Source: Streptomyces sp. CB02959 (GTDB lineage: Bacteria; Actinomycetota; Actinomycetes; Streptomycetales; Streptomycetaceae). Taken from it: a DNA stretch of 64,000 nucleotides. The notes beneath the pieces were generated by a model that did no database searches, was not told where the DNA came from, and saw only the letters and a program-made list of their open reading frames with translations. The stretch is taken from assembly GCF_002803155.1 (NCBI RefSeq), contig NZ_NNBP01000019.1:124001-188000 (forward strand), read 5' to 3'. Numbering within the stretch: position 1 is the stretch's first letter; each line of letters opens with the position of its first letter. The position numbers were made by a program, and so were the translations under genes. This document shows, one piece after another, positions 42,718 through 50,650 of this stretch.

Positions 42718-43575
42718 ATGAAGCTGCTGCGTGTCGGACCGGTGGGGGCGGAACGCCCGGCGCTGCTCGACGGGGCGGGCGTGCTGCGCGACCTGTCCGG
42801 CCTGGTCCCGGACGTCGACGGCGCGCTCCTCGCGGACGACGCCGCGCTGGCCCGCGTCCGGGCCGCCGCGGACGCCGGTGACCTGCCCGCACTGGACACC
42901 ACCGGACTGCGCATCGGTCCGCCGGTCGCCCGGATCGGCAAGGTCGTGTGCATCGGGCTGAACTACCACGACCACGCACGGGAGACCGGGGCCGCCACCC
43001 CCGAGGAGCCGATCATCTTCATGAAGGCGCCGGACACCGTCGTCGGCCCCGACGACACGGTCCTCGTGCCGCGCGGCAGCGTGAAGACCGACTGGGAGGT
43101 CGAACTGGCGGTGGTCATCGGCCGGACCGCCCGCTATCTGGACACCGACGAGCAGGCGCTGGCGGCGGTGGCCGGTTACGCGGTGGCGCACGACGTCTCC
43201 GAGCGGGCCTTCCAGATCGAGCGCGGCGGCCAGTGGGACAAGGGCAAGAACTGCGAGACGTTCAATCCGCTGGGCCCCTGGCTGGTGACCGCCGACGAGG
43301 TGCCGGACCCGCAGGCGCTGGGCGTCCGGCTGTGGGTCAACGGGGAGCTGAAGCAGGACGGCACGACCGCCGAGCAGATCTTCCCGGTGGCCGAAGTGGT
43401 CCGCTACGTGAGCCAGTTCATGACGCTCTACCCGGGCGACGTCATCAACACCGGCACCCCGGCCGGGGTGGCGATGGGGCAGCCCGAGCCCAAGCCGTAC
43501 CTGCGGGCGGGCGACGTGGTGGAGCTGGAGATCGACGGTCTGGGCCGCCAGCGGCAGGCACTGCGTTCGGCTTGA
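42718..43575 (+). CDS. Fumarylacetoacetate hydrolase-family protein
   Basis: The protein has 285 residues. The FAH/MhpD fold is present: KVVCIGLNYHDHARETG, FMKAPDTVVGPDD, the metal-binding Glu pair in VKTDWEVELAVVIGR, Asp in VAHDVSERAFQ and INTGTPAGVAMG. Members hydrolyse or decarboxylate 2-keto-3-deoxy acids or acylpyruvates. GGGAG lies 8 bases before the ATG at 42718. It stands alone, so the pathway cannot be read from context. Confidence 0.9.
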   Translation: MKLLRVGPVGAERPALLDGAGVLRDLSGLVPDVDGALLADDAALARVRAAADAGDLPALDTTGLRIGPPVARIGKVVCIGLNYHDHARETGAATPEEPIIFMKAPDTVVGPDDTVLVPRGSVKTDWEVELAVVIGRTARYLDTDEQALAAVAGYAVAHDVSERAFQIERGGQWDKGKNCETFNPLGPWLVTADEVPDPQALGVRLWVNGELKQDGTTAEQIFPVAEVVRYVSQFMTLYPGDVINTGTPAGVAMGQPEPKPYLRAGDVVELEIDGLGRQRQALRSA

Positions 43576-43957
43576 TTTCCCACGTTGTCGGCTTTCCCGC
43601 CGTGTTGGTTGCTGCTTTGCGCCTGCGGGTCCGCTGCGCGGGGCGTCGTCGGATGTCCCGGGTTTCCCGCCGTTGCGCCTGCGGCGGGCGGTTGTCCGCT
43701 GCGCGGGGCTGTTGGGTGCCGGTGCCGGGCCGGAGGGGGTGGGGGAGACGGGGGGGGGTGGCTGGTTGAGGCGGGTGGGCTGGTGGCCGGTCACCACTCG
43801 GTGATCGGGCCCGCAGTGGCCCACCAAGGCGTGCCCCCGCTCACCTTTCTCCCACCCCACAGACCCGGCACCCCACCCGACCAGCCCCGCGCAGCGGCCC
43901 GCGCCGCAGGCGCAAACGGCACCCCCCCACGGCGGGACGCCCAACGCACAACGAAAC
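43576..43957. repeat. Extended inverted and direct repeat between convergent genes
   Basis: There is no gene in 380 bp. A unit TTTCCCGCCG...GCGCCTGCGG...CCGCTGCGCGGGG occurs twice in direct order (about 43591-43643 and 43660-43710). The second copy pairs with an inverted counterpart at about 43843-43920 (CCCCGCGCAGCGG, CCGCAGGCGCAAACGGC). Inside lies another palindrome centred near 43800 (TCACC-ACT-CGGTGA, GTGGGC/GGCCCAC). The whole could fold into one hairpin of about 250 nt. It probably ends both convergent transcripts. Confidence 0.7.
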
Positions 43958-45118
43958 TCAGCGCAGCGACACCGTCCGCCCCTCCGCTGCGGAGCGCCTC
44001 GCCGCCTCCAGGACGCGCAGCGCGGCCGCGGCCTCGGTGGCGGTCACCGGCGGCGCCCCGCCCTCCCGCAGGGCCCGTGCGATCGCCGCGTAGTAGGCCG
44101 GGTAGGCGCCCGGCAGGGTCGGCACCGGCTGCCCGGCGCCGGTCCGCGGGGACGCTTCCGCCGCCGGCGCGGGGGGCGCTCCCTCGGCGCCGAGCCGGCC
44201 CCAGGCGGACTCGGGCTCCACGCCCCAGGCGTCGCCCTCGGTGTCCGGCCGCCGGCCGGCGCGCAGCGCGGCCTCCTGCGGGTCCAGGCCGTACTTCACG
44301 TAGCCCGCGCGGCTGCCCAGTACCCGGAAGCGCGGCCCGAGTTGGGCGGCGGTGGCGCTCACCCACAGGTGGGAGCGGACGCCGCCCGCGTGGGTGACGG
44401 CGAGGAAGGTGTCGTCGTCGGCCTCGGCGCCCGGGCGGCGGACGTCGGCCTCGGCGTAGACCGAGACCGCCGGGCCGAAGAGGGTCAGTGCCTGGTCGAC
44501 GAGGTGGCTGCCGAGGTCGTAGAGGAGCCCGCCCAGCTCCTCCGGGTCGCCGGATTCGCGCCAGCCGCCCTTGGGCTGCGGCCGCCAGCGTTCGAAGCGG
44601 GACTCGAAGCGCCGCACCTCGCCCAGCGCCCCGTCCGCGAGCAGCCGCCGCAGGGTGCGGAAGTCGTTGTCCCAGCGGCGGTTCTGGAAGACCGAGAGCA
44701 GCAGTCCGCGGCGGTCGGCGAGGGCGGCGAGCCGCTCGGCCTCGGCGGCGGTGGCGGCCAGCGGCTTGTCGACCACGACCGCGGCACCGGCTTCCAGGGC
44801 GGCGGTGGCGAGCGGTACGTGCGTCTTGTTCGGGGACGCCAGCACGACCAGGTCGAGCGCGCCCGCGGCGGCCCGGTCCAGCACCTCCTCGGGGCTCGCC
44901 ACCGTGCGGACCTGCGGGTGCTCGGCGCGGGCCTGCGCCTGCCGCTCGGGGCTGCGGGTCGAGACGGTGTCGAGCAGCAGCCCGTCGGTGGCGGCGATCA
45001 GCGGGGCGTGGAAGACCGAGCCCGCCAGGCCGTAGCCGATCAGGCCGACGCGGAGGGGCGCGGTGCGGGGGGCGGCCGCGGTGGCGGCGGGGGCGCTGGG
45101 TGCTTCGGGGTCGCTCAT
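43958..45118 (-). CDS. Gfo/Idh/MocA-family NAD(P)-dependent oxidoreductase
   Basis: The protein has 386 residues. The Rossmann motif GLIGYGLAGSVFHAPLI is near residue 28, the family EKP-type motif is VVDKPLA, and FQNRRWDNDFRTLRRLL precedes the C-terminal beta domain with GGLLYDLGSHLVDQAL. Such enzymes oxidise sugars, inositols or reduce related ketones. The ATG at 45118 matches the family start. It is divergent from a ROK regulator with a palindrome directly between the genes, which suggests sugar-type control. Confidence 0.91.
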   Translation of the reverse strand: MSDPEAPSAPAATAAAPRTAPLRVGLIGYGLAGSVFHAPLIAATDGLLLDTVSTRSPERQAQARAEHPQVRTVASPEEVLDRAAAGALDLVVLASPNKTHVPLATAALEAGAAVVVDKPLAATAAEAERLAALADRRGLLLSVFQNRRWDNDFRTLRRLLADGALGEVRRFESRFERWRPQPKGGWRESGDPEELGGLLYDLGSHLVDQALTLFGPAVSVYAEADVRRPGAEADDDTFLAVTHAGGVRSHLWVSATAAQLGPRFRVLGSRAGYVKYGLDPQEAALRAGRRPDTEGDAWGVEPESAWGRLGAEGAPPAPAAEASPRTGAGQPVPTLPGAYPAYYAAIARALREGGAPPVTATEAAAALRVLEAARRSAAEGRTVSLR

Positions 45119-45124
45119 GCCCTC

Positions 45125-45151
45125 CACTTTCGCAACGCTGTTGCCAAAGTG
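45125..45151. promoter_or_regulatory. 27-bp palindromic operator between Gfo/Idh and ROK genes
   Basis: Half-sites CACTTTCGCAAC and GTTGCCAAAGTG flank a GCT centre. Apart from one C/C position in each arm the palindrome is perfect. It lies 7 bp from the dehydrogenase start and 24 bp from the ROK start, so binding there would block both. The adjacent ROK protein is the obvious candidate binder. Confidence 0.75.
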
Positions 45152-45174
45152 CAAGCAGTGCGGAGAATGGAGGG

Positions 45175-46338
45175 GTGAGCAGCGACAACGACCCCGCCCG
45201 CCCGGACCTCGGCACCCTCCCGGAGGGCACCGCGGCCCCCGGCGCCAACCTCCTCGCCCTGCGCGGGCACAACACCGCACTGGTGCTGGGCCTGCTGCGC
45301 GCGGCGGGGGAGCAGGGCGTGAGCCGCCTGGAACTGGCCGAGCGGACCGGCCTCACCCCGCAGGCGGTCAGCAAGATCACCGCCCGGTTGCGGGCCGACG
45401 GGCTGGCCGCCGAGGCGGGCCGCCGCGCCTCCACCGGCGGCAAACCGCGCACCGTGCTGCGGCTGGTCCCCGGCGCCCGGCACGCCGTCGGCGTCCACCT
45501 GGACCGCGACGAGCTCACCTGCGTCCTGGCCGACCTCACCGGCCGGCCGGCCGCCGTCCGCCGCGCGCCCCTGGACTTCGGCGCCGGCGCCGGGACGGTA
45601 CTGGCCACCACCGCCCGCGAGGTCGCGGCGCTGCGGGACGCGGCGGGCGGGCCGCCGGTGCTCGGCGCGGGGGTGGCCTGCCCCGGCCCGCTGGACCACG
45701 CGACGGGCGTGCTGCGCCAGGTCACCGGCGCCCCGCAGTGGGCCGGCTTCCCGTTGCGGGACGCGCTCGCCGAGGCCCTGGGCCTGCCGGTCGTCCTGGA
45801 CAAGGACACCAACGCGGCCGCCCTCGGCCTCAGCCGTGCGCCCAAGGAGCCCGGCGGCGCCTCGTTCGCCTACCTCCACCTGGGGACCGGGCTCGGCGCC
45901 GGGCTGGTCCTCGGCGGCGCCCTCTACCGCGGACCGCACACCGGCGCCGGCGAATTCGGCCACCAGGTGGTGCAGTTGGACGGTCCGCGGTGCGACTGCG
46001 GGCGGCGCGGCTGCGTCGAGGCGCTCTGCCTGGCGGCGGTGGCCCGCGACGATCTGCCGGCGGCGGCCCGGGTGCTGGGCGTGGCCGCGGCCAACCTCGT
46101 GGAGCTGCTGGACATCGACCGGGTGCTGCTCGGCGGCCGCACCGTCCTCGCGCACCCGGAGCGGTTCCGGGACGGTGTGGCCCGGGCCCTCGCCGACCAC
46201 GCGGCCCTCCGCGGGCGACCGGGGGCGGCGCCCGGCGGCGGCGCCGCGGCGGCGGTGCCGGTGGCGCTGGCCCGCGGCGGGTCCCGGGCCGTCGCGGACG
46301 GCGCCGCGGAACTGGTCCTGACGGGGCTGTTCCGCTGA
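45175..46338 (+). CDS. ROK-family transcriptional regulator
   Basis: The protein has 387 residues. The N-terminal winged helix-turn-helix (LLRAAGEQGVSRLELAERTGLTPQAVSKITARL in parts, about 40-75) precedes a ROK sugar-kinase fold: KDTNAAALG, LHLGTGLGAGLVLGG and the zinc motif GEFGHQVVQLDGPRCDCGRRGCVEALC in parts (C-x-C-x4-C plus His). The ligand is probably a sugar or sugar phosphate. The GTG at 45175 follows GGAGGG. It is divergent from the Gfo/Idh gene and probably its regulator. Confidence 0.91.
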   Translation: MSSDNDPARPDLGTLPEGTAAPGANLLALRGHNTALVLGLLRAAGEQGVSRLELAERTGLTPQAVSKITARLRADGLAAEAGRRASTGGKPRTVLRLVPGARHAVGVHLDRDELTCVLADLTGRPAAVRRAPLDFGAGAGTVLATTAREVAALRDAAGGPPVLGAGVACPGPLDHATGVLRQVTGAPQWAGFPLRDALAEALGLPVVLDKDTNAAALGLSRAPKEPGGASFAYLHLGTGLGAGLVLGGALYRGPHTGAGEFGHQVVQLDGPRCDCGRRGCVEALCLAAVARDDLPAAARVLGVAAANLVELLDIDRVLLGGRTVLAHPERFRDGVARALADHAALRGRPGAAPGGGAAAAVPVALARGGSRAVADGAAELVLTGLFR

Positions 46339-46375
46339 GGCGCCGCCGCGTCGCCCCACCCGGCGCCGCGGACGC

Positions 46376-46470
46376 GCCGGACCGGACCCGCCGGACCGGA
46401 ACCCGCCGGACCGGAACCCGCCGGACCGGCCCCGACCGGACCGGCCCCGACCGGCCCCGACCGCTCCGGT
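46376..46470. repeat. GC-rich minisatellite between ROK and GntR genes
   Basis: ACCGGAACCCGCCGG-type units (14-15 bp) occur three times, followed by ACCGGCCCCG three times. The remaining 300-bp gap 46339-46637 shows no gene. Confidence 0.75.
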
Positions 46471-46637
46471 GGCGGACCGCCTCGGCGCGGTCGCTGTCGG
46501 GATCGCCGTCGGGGTCGCGGACGAAGCCCCCGCAGGACGGGGCGGGCCGCTCCGCGCGACGTGCCGCGAGCCGCGGGGCGACACCGGGATGCCGGGGCGG
46601 CGGTCCTCCCGGCCCCCGCGGGTGCGAAGATCGCCGG

Positions 46638-47408
46638 GTGGAGTTCCCGTACGGCCAGGATCCTGGCGCACCCGTCCGGTCCGGCATCCCCGAGCATGGA
46701 CGCATCCCCAAGTACTACGCGGCGAAGGTCGAAATCGCCGCCCTGCTGGCGGAGTTGGGCGAGGGTGAACCGCTGCCCGCCGAACGCGAACTGGCCCTGC
46801 GCTTCGAGGTGTCCCGGGAGACGCTGCGCCAGGCCCTGCGGGAACTGGTACTGGAGGGGCGGCTGCGCCGGCTGGGGCGCGGCACGGTCGTCGCCGGCCC
46901 CAAGATGGCGCAGCCGCTCTCGCTCGCCAGCTACACCGAGGGCGTCCGCCGCCAGGGCCGCACGCCCGGCCGGCACCTCGTCTCGCTCGACCGCTTCGCC
47001 AGCCCGCCCGCGCTCGCCGAGGACCTGGGGCTCGCCGCGGGCGACCCGGTGTGGCACATGGAGCGGGTGCTGCTCGCCGACGACGAGCGGGTCGGCCTGG
47101 AGAGCACCTACGTCGCGGTGGCCCGGGTCCCGGACCTGGCGAGCGACTTCGAGCCGGACTCGTCCTTCTACGCCTACCTCCACGAGCGGCTCGGCATCGG
47201 CTTCGGGGACGCCGACGAGCGCCTGGAGACGGTCCTGGCCACCCCGCGCGAGGCACTGCTGATCGGCACGCCCGGCGCGCTGCCGATGCTGCTGATCCAC
47301 CGGCTGTCCCGGGACACCGGGGGCCGCCCGCTGGAGCGGGTGCGCTCGCTCTACCGGGGCGACCGGTTCTCGTTCACCACCCACCTGGGGGGCGCGCGGG
47401 AGTCCTGA
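46638..47408 (+). CDS. GntR/HutC-family regulator beside the phosphonate genes (PhnF-like)
   Basis: The protein has 256 residues. The GntR winged helix (YYAAKVEIAALLAELGEGEPLPAERELALRFEVSRETLRQAL in parts, about 27-75) precedes a UTRA effector domain (GLAAGDPVWHMERVLLADDERVGLEST in two stretches, then SLYRGDRFSF). This architecture includes PhnF, the phosphonate/phosphate repressor. GTG 46638 has no good ribosome-binding site and an AAGAT box just upstream, so it may be leaderless. It directly precedes the aminoethylphosphonate genes on the same strand and is their likely repressor. Confidence 0.87.
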   Translation: MEFPYGQDPGAPVRSGIPEHGRIPKYYAAKVEIAALLAELGEGEPLPAERELALRFEVSRETLRQALRELVLEGRLRRLGRGTVVAGPKMAQPLSLASYTEGVRRQGRTPGRHLVSLDRFASPPALAEDLGLAAGDPVWHMERVLLADDERVGLESTYVAVARVPDLASDFEPDSSFYAYLHERLGIGFGDADERLETVLATPREALLIGTPGALPMLLIHRLSRDTGGRPLERVRSLYRGDRFSFTTHLGGARES

Positions 47409-47461
47409 CGGGGACCTTCCCGCGGCCGTCGCAGCCCCCTGGAATGTCACGGAAAGATAAC

Positions 47462-47473
47462 GGGTCTAGGCCA
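47462..47473. promoter_or_regulatory. Candidate PhnF/GntR half-palindrome before the oxidase gene
   Basis: GGGTCTAGGCCA resembles the TGGTnTAGACCA sites used by HutC/PhnF regulators. It lies 75 bp before the FAD oxidase start and just after the GntR gene. This is inference from position and resemblance. Confidence 0.35.
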
Positions 47474-47548
47474 AGTTTGAGCCCGTGTTAACCGACCCGT
47501 CGCCGAACCGTCCCCCGCGGGCCATCCACCGCCGCGACCGTCTGGGGC

Positions 47549-48697
47549 ATGCGAGTCATAGTCGTCGGAGCCGGCGTGCTGGGAACCCTGCACGCCTGGC
47601 ACGCAGTCGAACGGGGCCACGAGGTCCTCCACATCGAGCGGGAGGCCGAGGCCCGCGGCGCCTCGGTCCGCAACTTCGGGCAGATCTGGGTCAGCGGCCG
47701 CGCCGGCGGCGAGGAACTGGACACCGCACTGCGCGCCCGCGAACTCTGGGAGGGCATCGGCGCCCGCGTCCCCGGCATCGGATTCCGGGCCATCGGCTCG
47801 CTGACCGTCGTCCGGAACGACACCGAGCGCGCGGTCGCCGAGGCCGCCGCCCGCCGCCCGGACGCCGCCGCCCGCGGCTACCGGCTCCTCGACGCCGACC
47901 AGGCCCGCGCCGTGAACCCCGCCCTGCGCGGCGACTTCACCGGCGCCCTGTGGTGCGAACGGGACGCCGCCGTCGAACCCCGGGTCGCCCAACGCGCCCT
48001 GAAGGAAGCCCTGCTGGCGTCCGGCCGGTACACCTACCTCGGCAACCGCGAGGTCCGGGACGTGGTCGGCGAGCGCGCGGTCCGCGACGACCACGGCACC
48101 ACCCACCACGGCGACGCGGTGGTGCTGTGCACCGGCGCCTGGCTCGGCGGCCTGGTCCGGGAACTCGTCCCCGACCTGCCGGTGCGCCGGGTGCGCCTCC
48201 AGATGATGCAGACCGACCCGCTCGGCGAAGCGCTGACCACCTCCGTCGCCGACGCCGACAGCTTCCGCTACTACCCGGCCTACCGCGGCGACGCCCTGGA
48301 CGCCCTCAACGCCGGCCAGGCGCAGACCCCGACCGCCGCCGCCCACAAGATGCAGCTGCTGATGGTCCAGCGCGCCGACGGCGGCCTGACCATCGGCGAC
48401 ACCCACGAGTACGAGACGCCGTTCGCCTTCGACACCGTCGAGGAGCCCTACGAGCACCTCACCGGCGTCGTCGAGACGATCCTGGGCCGCCCGCTGCCCC
48501 GCATCCGCCACCGCTGGGCCGGCGTCTACGCCCAGTGCACCGACACTCCCCCTGGCTCCGCCGGGGGTACCCCCAGCCGGGTCGTCCACCGCCAGCAGGT
48601 CCGCGACGGCGTCTGGCTGGTCACCGGACCCGGCGGACGCGGTATGACCTGCTCCCCGGCCATCGCCGAGACCACCGCGAACGAACTGGGATGGTGA
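47549..48697 (+). CDS. FAD-dependent oxidoreductase of the aminophosphonate (TIGR03364) type
   Basis: The protein has 382 residues. The FAD-binding Rossmann motif VIVVGAGVLGTLHAWHAVERGHEV is at the N-terminus with the family marker RGASVRNFGQIWVSG; the C-terminal GPGGRGMTCSPAIAE closes the FAD site. It belongs to the DAO/glycine oxidase fold, in the subgroup found with phosphonate genes. The expected role is oxidation of 2-aminoethylphosphonate or its N-methyl form to phosphonoacetaldehyde. A GC-palindromic repeat encodes an odd insert PPGSAGGTP near residues 333-343. It overlaps the next gene. Confidence 0.86.
   Translation: MRVIVVGAGVLGTLHAWHAVERGHEVLHIEREAEARGASVRNFGQIWVSGRAGGEELDTALRARELWEGIGARVPGIGFRAIGSLTVVRNDTERAVAEAAARRPDAAARGYRLLDADQARAVNPALRGDFTGALWCERDAAVEPRVAQRALKEALLASGRYTYLGNREVRDVVGERAVRDDHGTTHHGDAVVLCTGAWLGGLVRELVPDLPVRRVRLQMMQTDPLGEALTTSVADADSFRYYPAYRGDALDALNAGQAQTPTAAAHKMQLLMVQRADGGLTIGDTHEYETPFAFDTVEEPYEHLTGVVETILGRPLPRIRHRWAGVYAQCTDTPPGSAGGTPSRVVHRQQVRDGVWLVTGPGGRGMTCSPAIAETTANELGW
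48546..48576. repeat. Short GC palindromic repeat, copy 2 (inside a coding region)
   Basis: CTCCCCCTGGCT followed by CCGCCGGGGGTACCCCCAG, closely similar to 15233-15264. Here it lies in frame inside the FAD oxidase gene. Confidence 0.65.
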
Positions 48698-49449
48698 GCC
48701 CGTTGACGAACCCGACCGCGCACCCCGAGCGCCCCGCCCGCCCCGAGGACGTCCGGCTGGTCGTCCTCGACATGGCCGGCACCACCGTCGCCGACGACGG
48801 CCTGGTCGAGCGGGCCTTCGACACCGCCGCCCGGCACATGGGCGTCGAGCCGGGCAGCCCCCGGCACGCCGAGCACCTCGCCTACGTCCGCGCCACCATG
48901 GGCGAGTCCAAGATCTCCGTCTTCCGGCACCTGTTCGCCGCCCCGGACGGCGACCCCCGCGCCACCGAGGACGCCGCCCAGCGCGCCAACCGCGCCTTCG
49001 AGACGGCCTACGGAGCCCTGGTCGACGAGGGCCGGATCGCCCCCCTCCCCGGCGCCCGCGCCGCCATCGAGGCCCTCCAGGCCGCCGGCCGCACCGTCGT
49101 CCTCACCACCGGATTCGCCCGGGTCACCCAGGACGCCATCCTCGACGCGCTCGGCTGGCGCGACCTGGTCCCGCTCACCCTCTGCCCGGCCGACGCCGGC
49201 GGCCGCGGCCGCCCGTACCCCGACATGGTGCTGGCCGCCCTGCTGCGCACCGGCGCCGCCGACGACGTGGCGCAGATCGCGGTGGCCGGCGACACCTCCT
49301 ACGACATGACCGCCGGACGCCGCAGCGGCGCCGCCGTGGTCGCCGGGGTGCTCACCGGCGCGCACGCCGCCGCGCAGCTGTCGGCCGCCGGCGCCACCCA
49401 CGTCCTCGGCTCGGTCGCCGAACTGCCCGCCCTGCTGGGAGTGGTGTGA
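48694..49449 (+). CDS. Phosphonatase-like HAD hydrolase
   Basis: The protein has 251 residues. HAD motif I is VLDMAGTT with nucleophile D26; motif II is TTGFAR; motif IV is AGDTSYDM. The cap has MGESKISVFRHLF, in which K73 aligns with the Schiff-base lysine of PhnX (MGxxKI). It should hydrolyse phosphonoacetaldehyde to acetaldehyde and phosphate, or a close analogue. GTG 48694 overlaps the oxidase stop (GTGA); ATG 48691 is an alternative. It lies one base before the ABC ATPase gene and is clearly in the same operon. Confidence 0.88.
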   Translation: MSPLTNPTAHPERPARPEDVRLVVLDMAGTTVADDGLVERAFDTAARHMGVEPGSPRHAEHLAYVRATMGESKISVFRHLFAAPDGDPRATEDAAQRANRAFETAYGALVDEGRIAPLPGARAAIEALQAAGRTVVLTTGFARVTQDAILDALGWRDLVPLTLCPADAGGRGRPYPDMVLAALLRTGAADDVAQIAVAGDTSYDMTAGRRSGAAVVAGVLTGAHAAAQLSAAGATHVLGSVAELPALLGVV

Positions 49450-49450
49450 G

Positions 49451-50650
49451 ATGCCCACCCCCTCCGCCGCGGCCGCCGCCCCCTCCGCCGCGCCGCGCCC
49501 CGCCTCCGGCATCCGCTTCGACCGCGTCACCGTCGCCCACGGCCGGCGCGGCGAGCACACCGTCCTGGACTCCCTCGACCTCACCGTCGAGCCGGGCGAG
49601 GTGATGGCCCTGCTCGGACCGTCCGGTTCCGGCAAGACCACCGCACTGCGGGCGGTCGCCGGTTTCGTCCGGCCGGTCTCCGGGCGGGTCCTGATCGGCG
49701 GCCGGGACGTGACCGCCCTGCCGCCCTACAAGCGCGGCATCGGCATGGTCGTCCAGCAGTACGCGCTCTTCCCGCACATGAAGGTCGCCGAGAACGTCGC
49801 CTTCGGCCTCAAGGCGCATAAGGCCCCGCGCGCCGAGATCCCCGGCCGGGTCGCCGAAGCCCTGGAGCTGGTCGGCATGGCCGCCTACGCCGACCGGCAC
49901 CCCCGCGAGCTGTCCGGCGGCCAGCAGCAGCGGGTCGCCATCGCCCGGGCGCTCGCCATCCGCCCCGGTGTGCTGCTGCTGGACGAGCCACTGTCCGCGC
50001 TCGACGCCCAGCTGCGCTCCGGCATGCTCACCGAACTCGCCCGCCTGCACCGGGAGTTGCCGGACGTCTCGATCCTCTACGTCACCCACGACCAGGTCGA
50101 GGCGCTGACCCTGGCCGACCGGATCGCCGTACTGGAGTCGGCCCGGCTGCGCGAGTGCGGCACCCCGCAGGCGCTCTACCGCAGCCCGCGCACCGAGTTC
50201 ACCGCGTCGTTCGTCGGCACCGCGAACCTCCTGCCGGTGACCGTGCGCCACGACGGCGGCGTGGAGTTCGCCGGCCGACCGCTGGCCGTCCCCACCGGGG
50301 ACGCCACCCCGGGCGCCACCGCCACGCTGTGCGTCCGCCCGCACCTCCTCGGCCTCGGCGCCGCCCCCGACCCGCACGGCAACACCCTGCGCGGCACCGT
50401 CACCGAGGTCCAGTGGCGCGGCGCCACCCACCGGCTGTACCTCACGGTCGACGGCCACCGCGTCCTGGCCGACCTGCGGGAACTGCGCGAGACCCCGCCG
50501 CTCGGCACGGAACTCACCCTGCACTTCGCCCCGGAGGACGCGGTCCTCATCCCGGCGGGCATCCAGCCGGGCACCGGGACGGGAATCCCCGCGGGCGCCC
50601 CGGCGGGCACCCTGGCGGCGGCCGCGGACGGCGGGCCGCGCCATGCCTGA
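49451..50650 (+). CDS. phnT: 2-Aminoethylphosphonate ABC transporter ATPase
   Basis: The protein has 399 residues. Walker A is GPSGSGKTT, the signature LSGGQQQR, Walker B VLLLDEPLSALD and the switch VTHDQVEAL. The C-terminal OB-fold regulatory domain (about 270-370) is typical of spermidine/phosphonate-type importers. A 15-residue Ala/Pro-rich N-terminus is unusual. It belongs to the AEP import set (ATPase, two permeases, binding protein) and overlaps the first permease by 8 bp. Confidence 0.88.
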   Translation: MPTPSAAAAAPSAAPRPASGIRFDRVTVAHGRRGEHTVLDSLDLTVEPGEVMALLGPSGSGKTTALRAVAGFVRPVSGRVLIGGRDVTALPPYKRGIGMVVQQYALFPHMKVAENVAFGLKAHKAPRAEIPGRVAEALELVGMAAYADRHPRELSGGQQQRVAIARALAIRPGVLLLDEPLSALDAQLRSGMLTELARLHRELPDVSILYVTHDQVEALTLADRIAVLESARLRECGTPQALYRSPRTEFTASFVGTANLLPVTVRHDGGVEFAGRPLAVPTGDATPGATATLCVRPHLLGLGAAPDPHGNTLRGTVTEVQWRGATHRLYLTVDGHRVLADLRELRETPPLGTELTLHFAPEDAVLIPAGIQPGTGTGIPAGAPAGTLAAAADGGPRHA

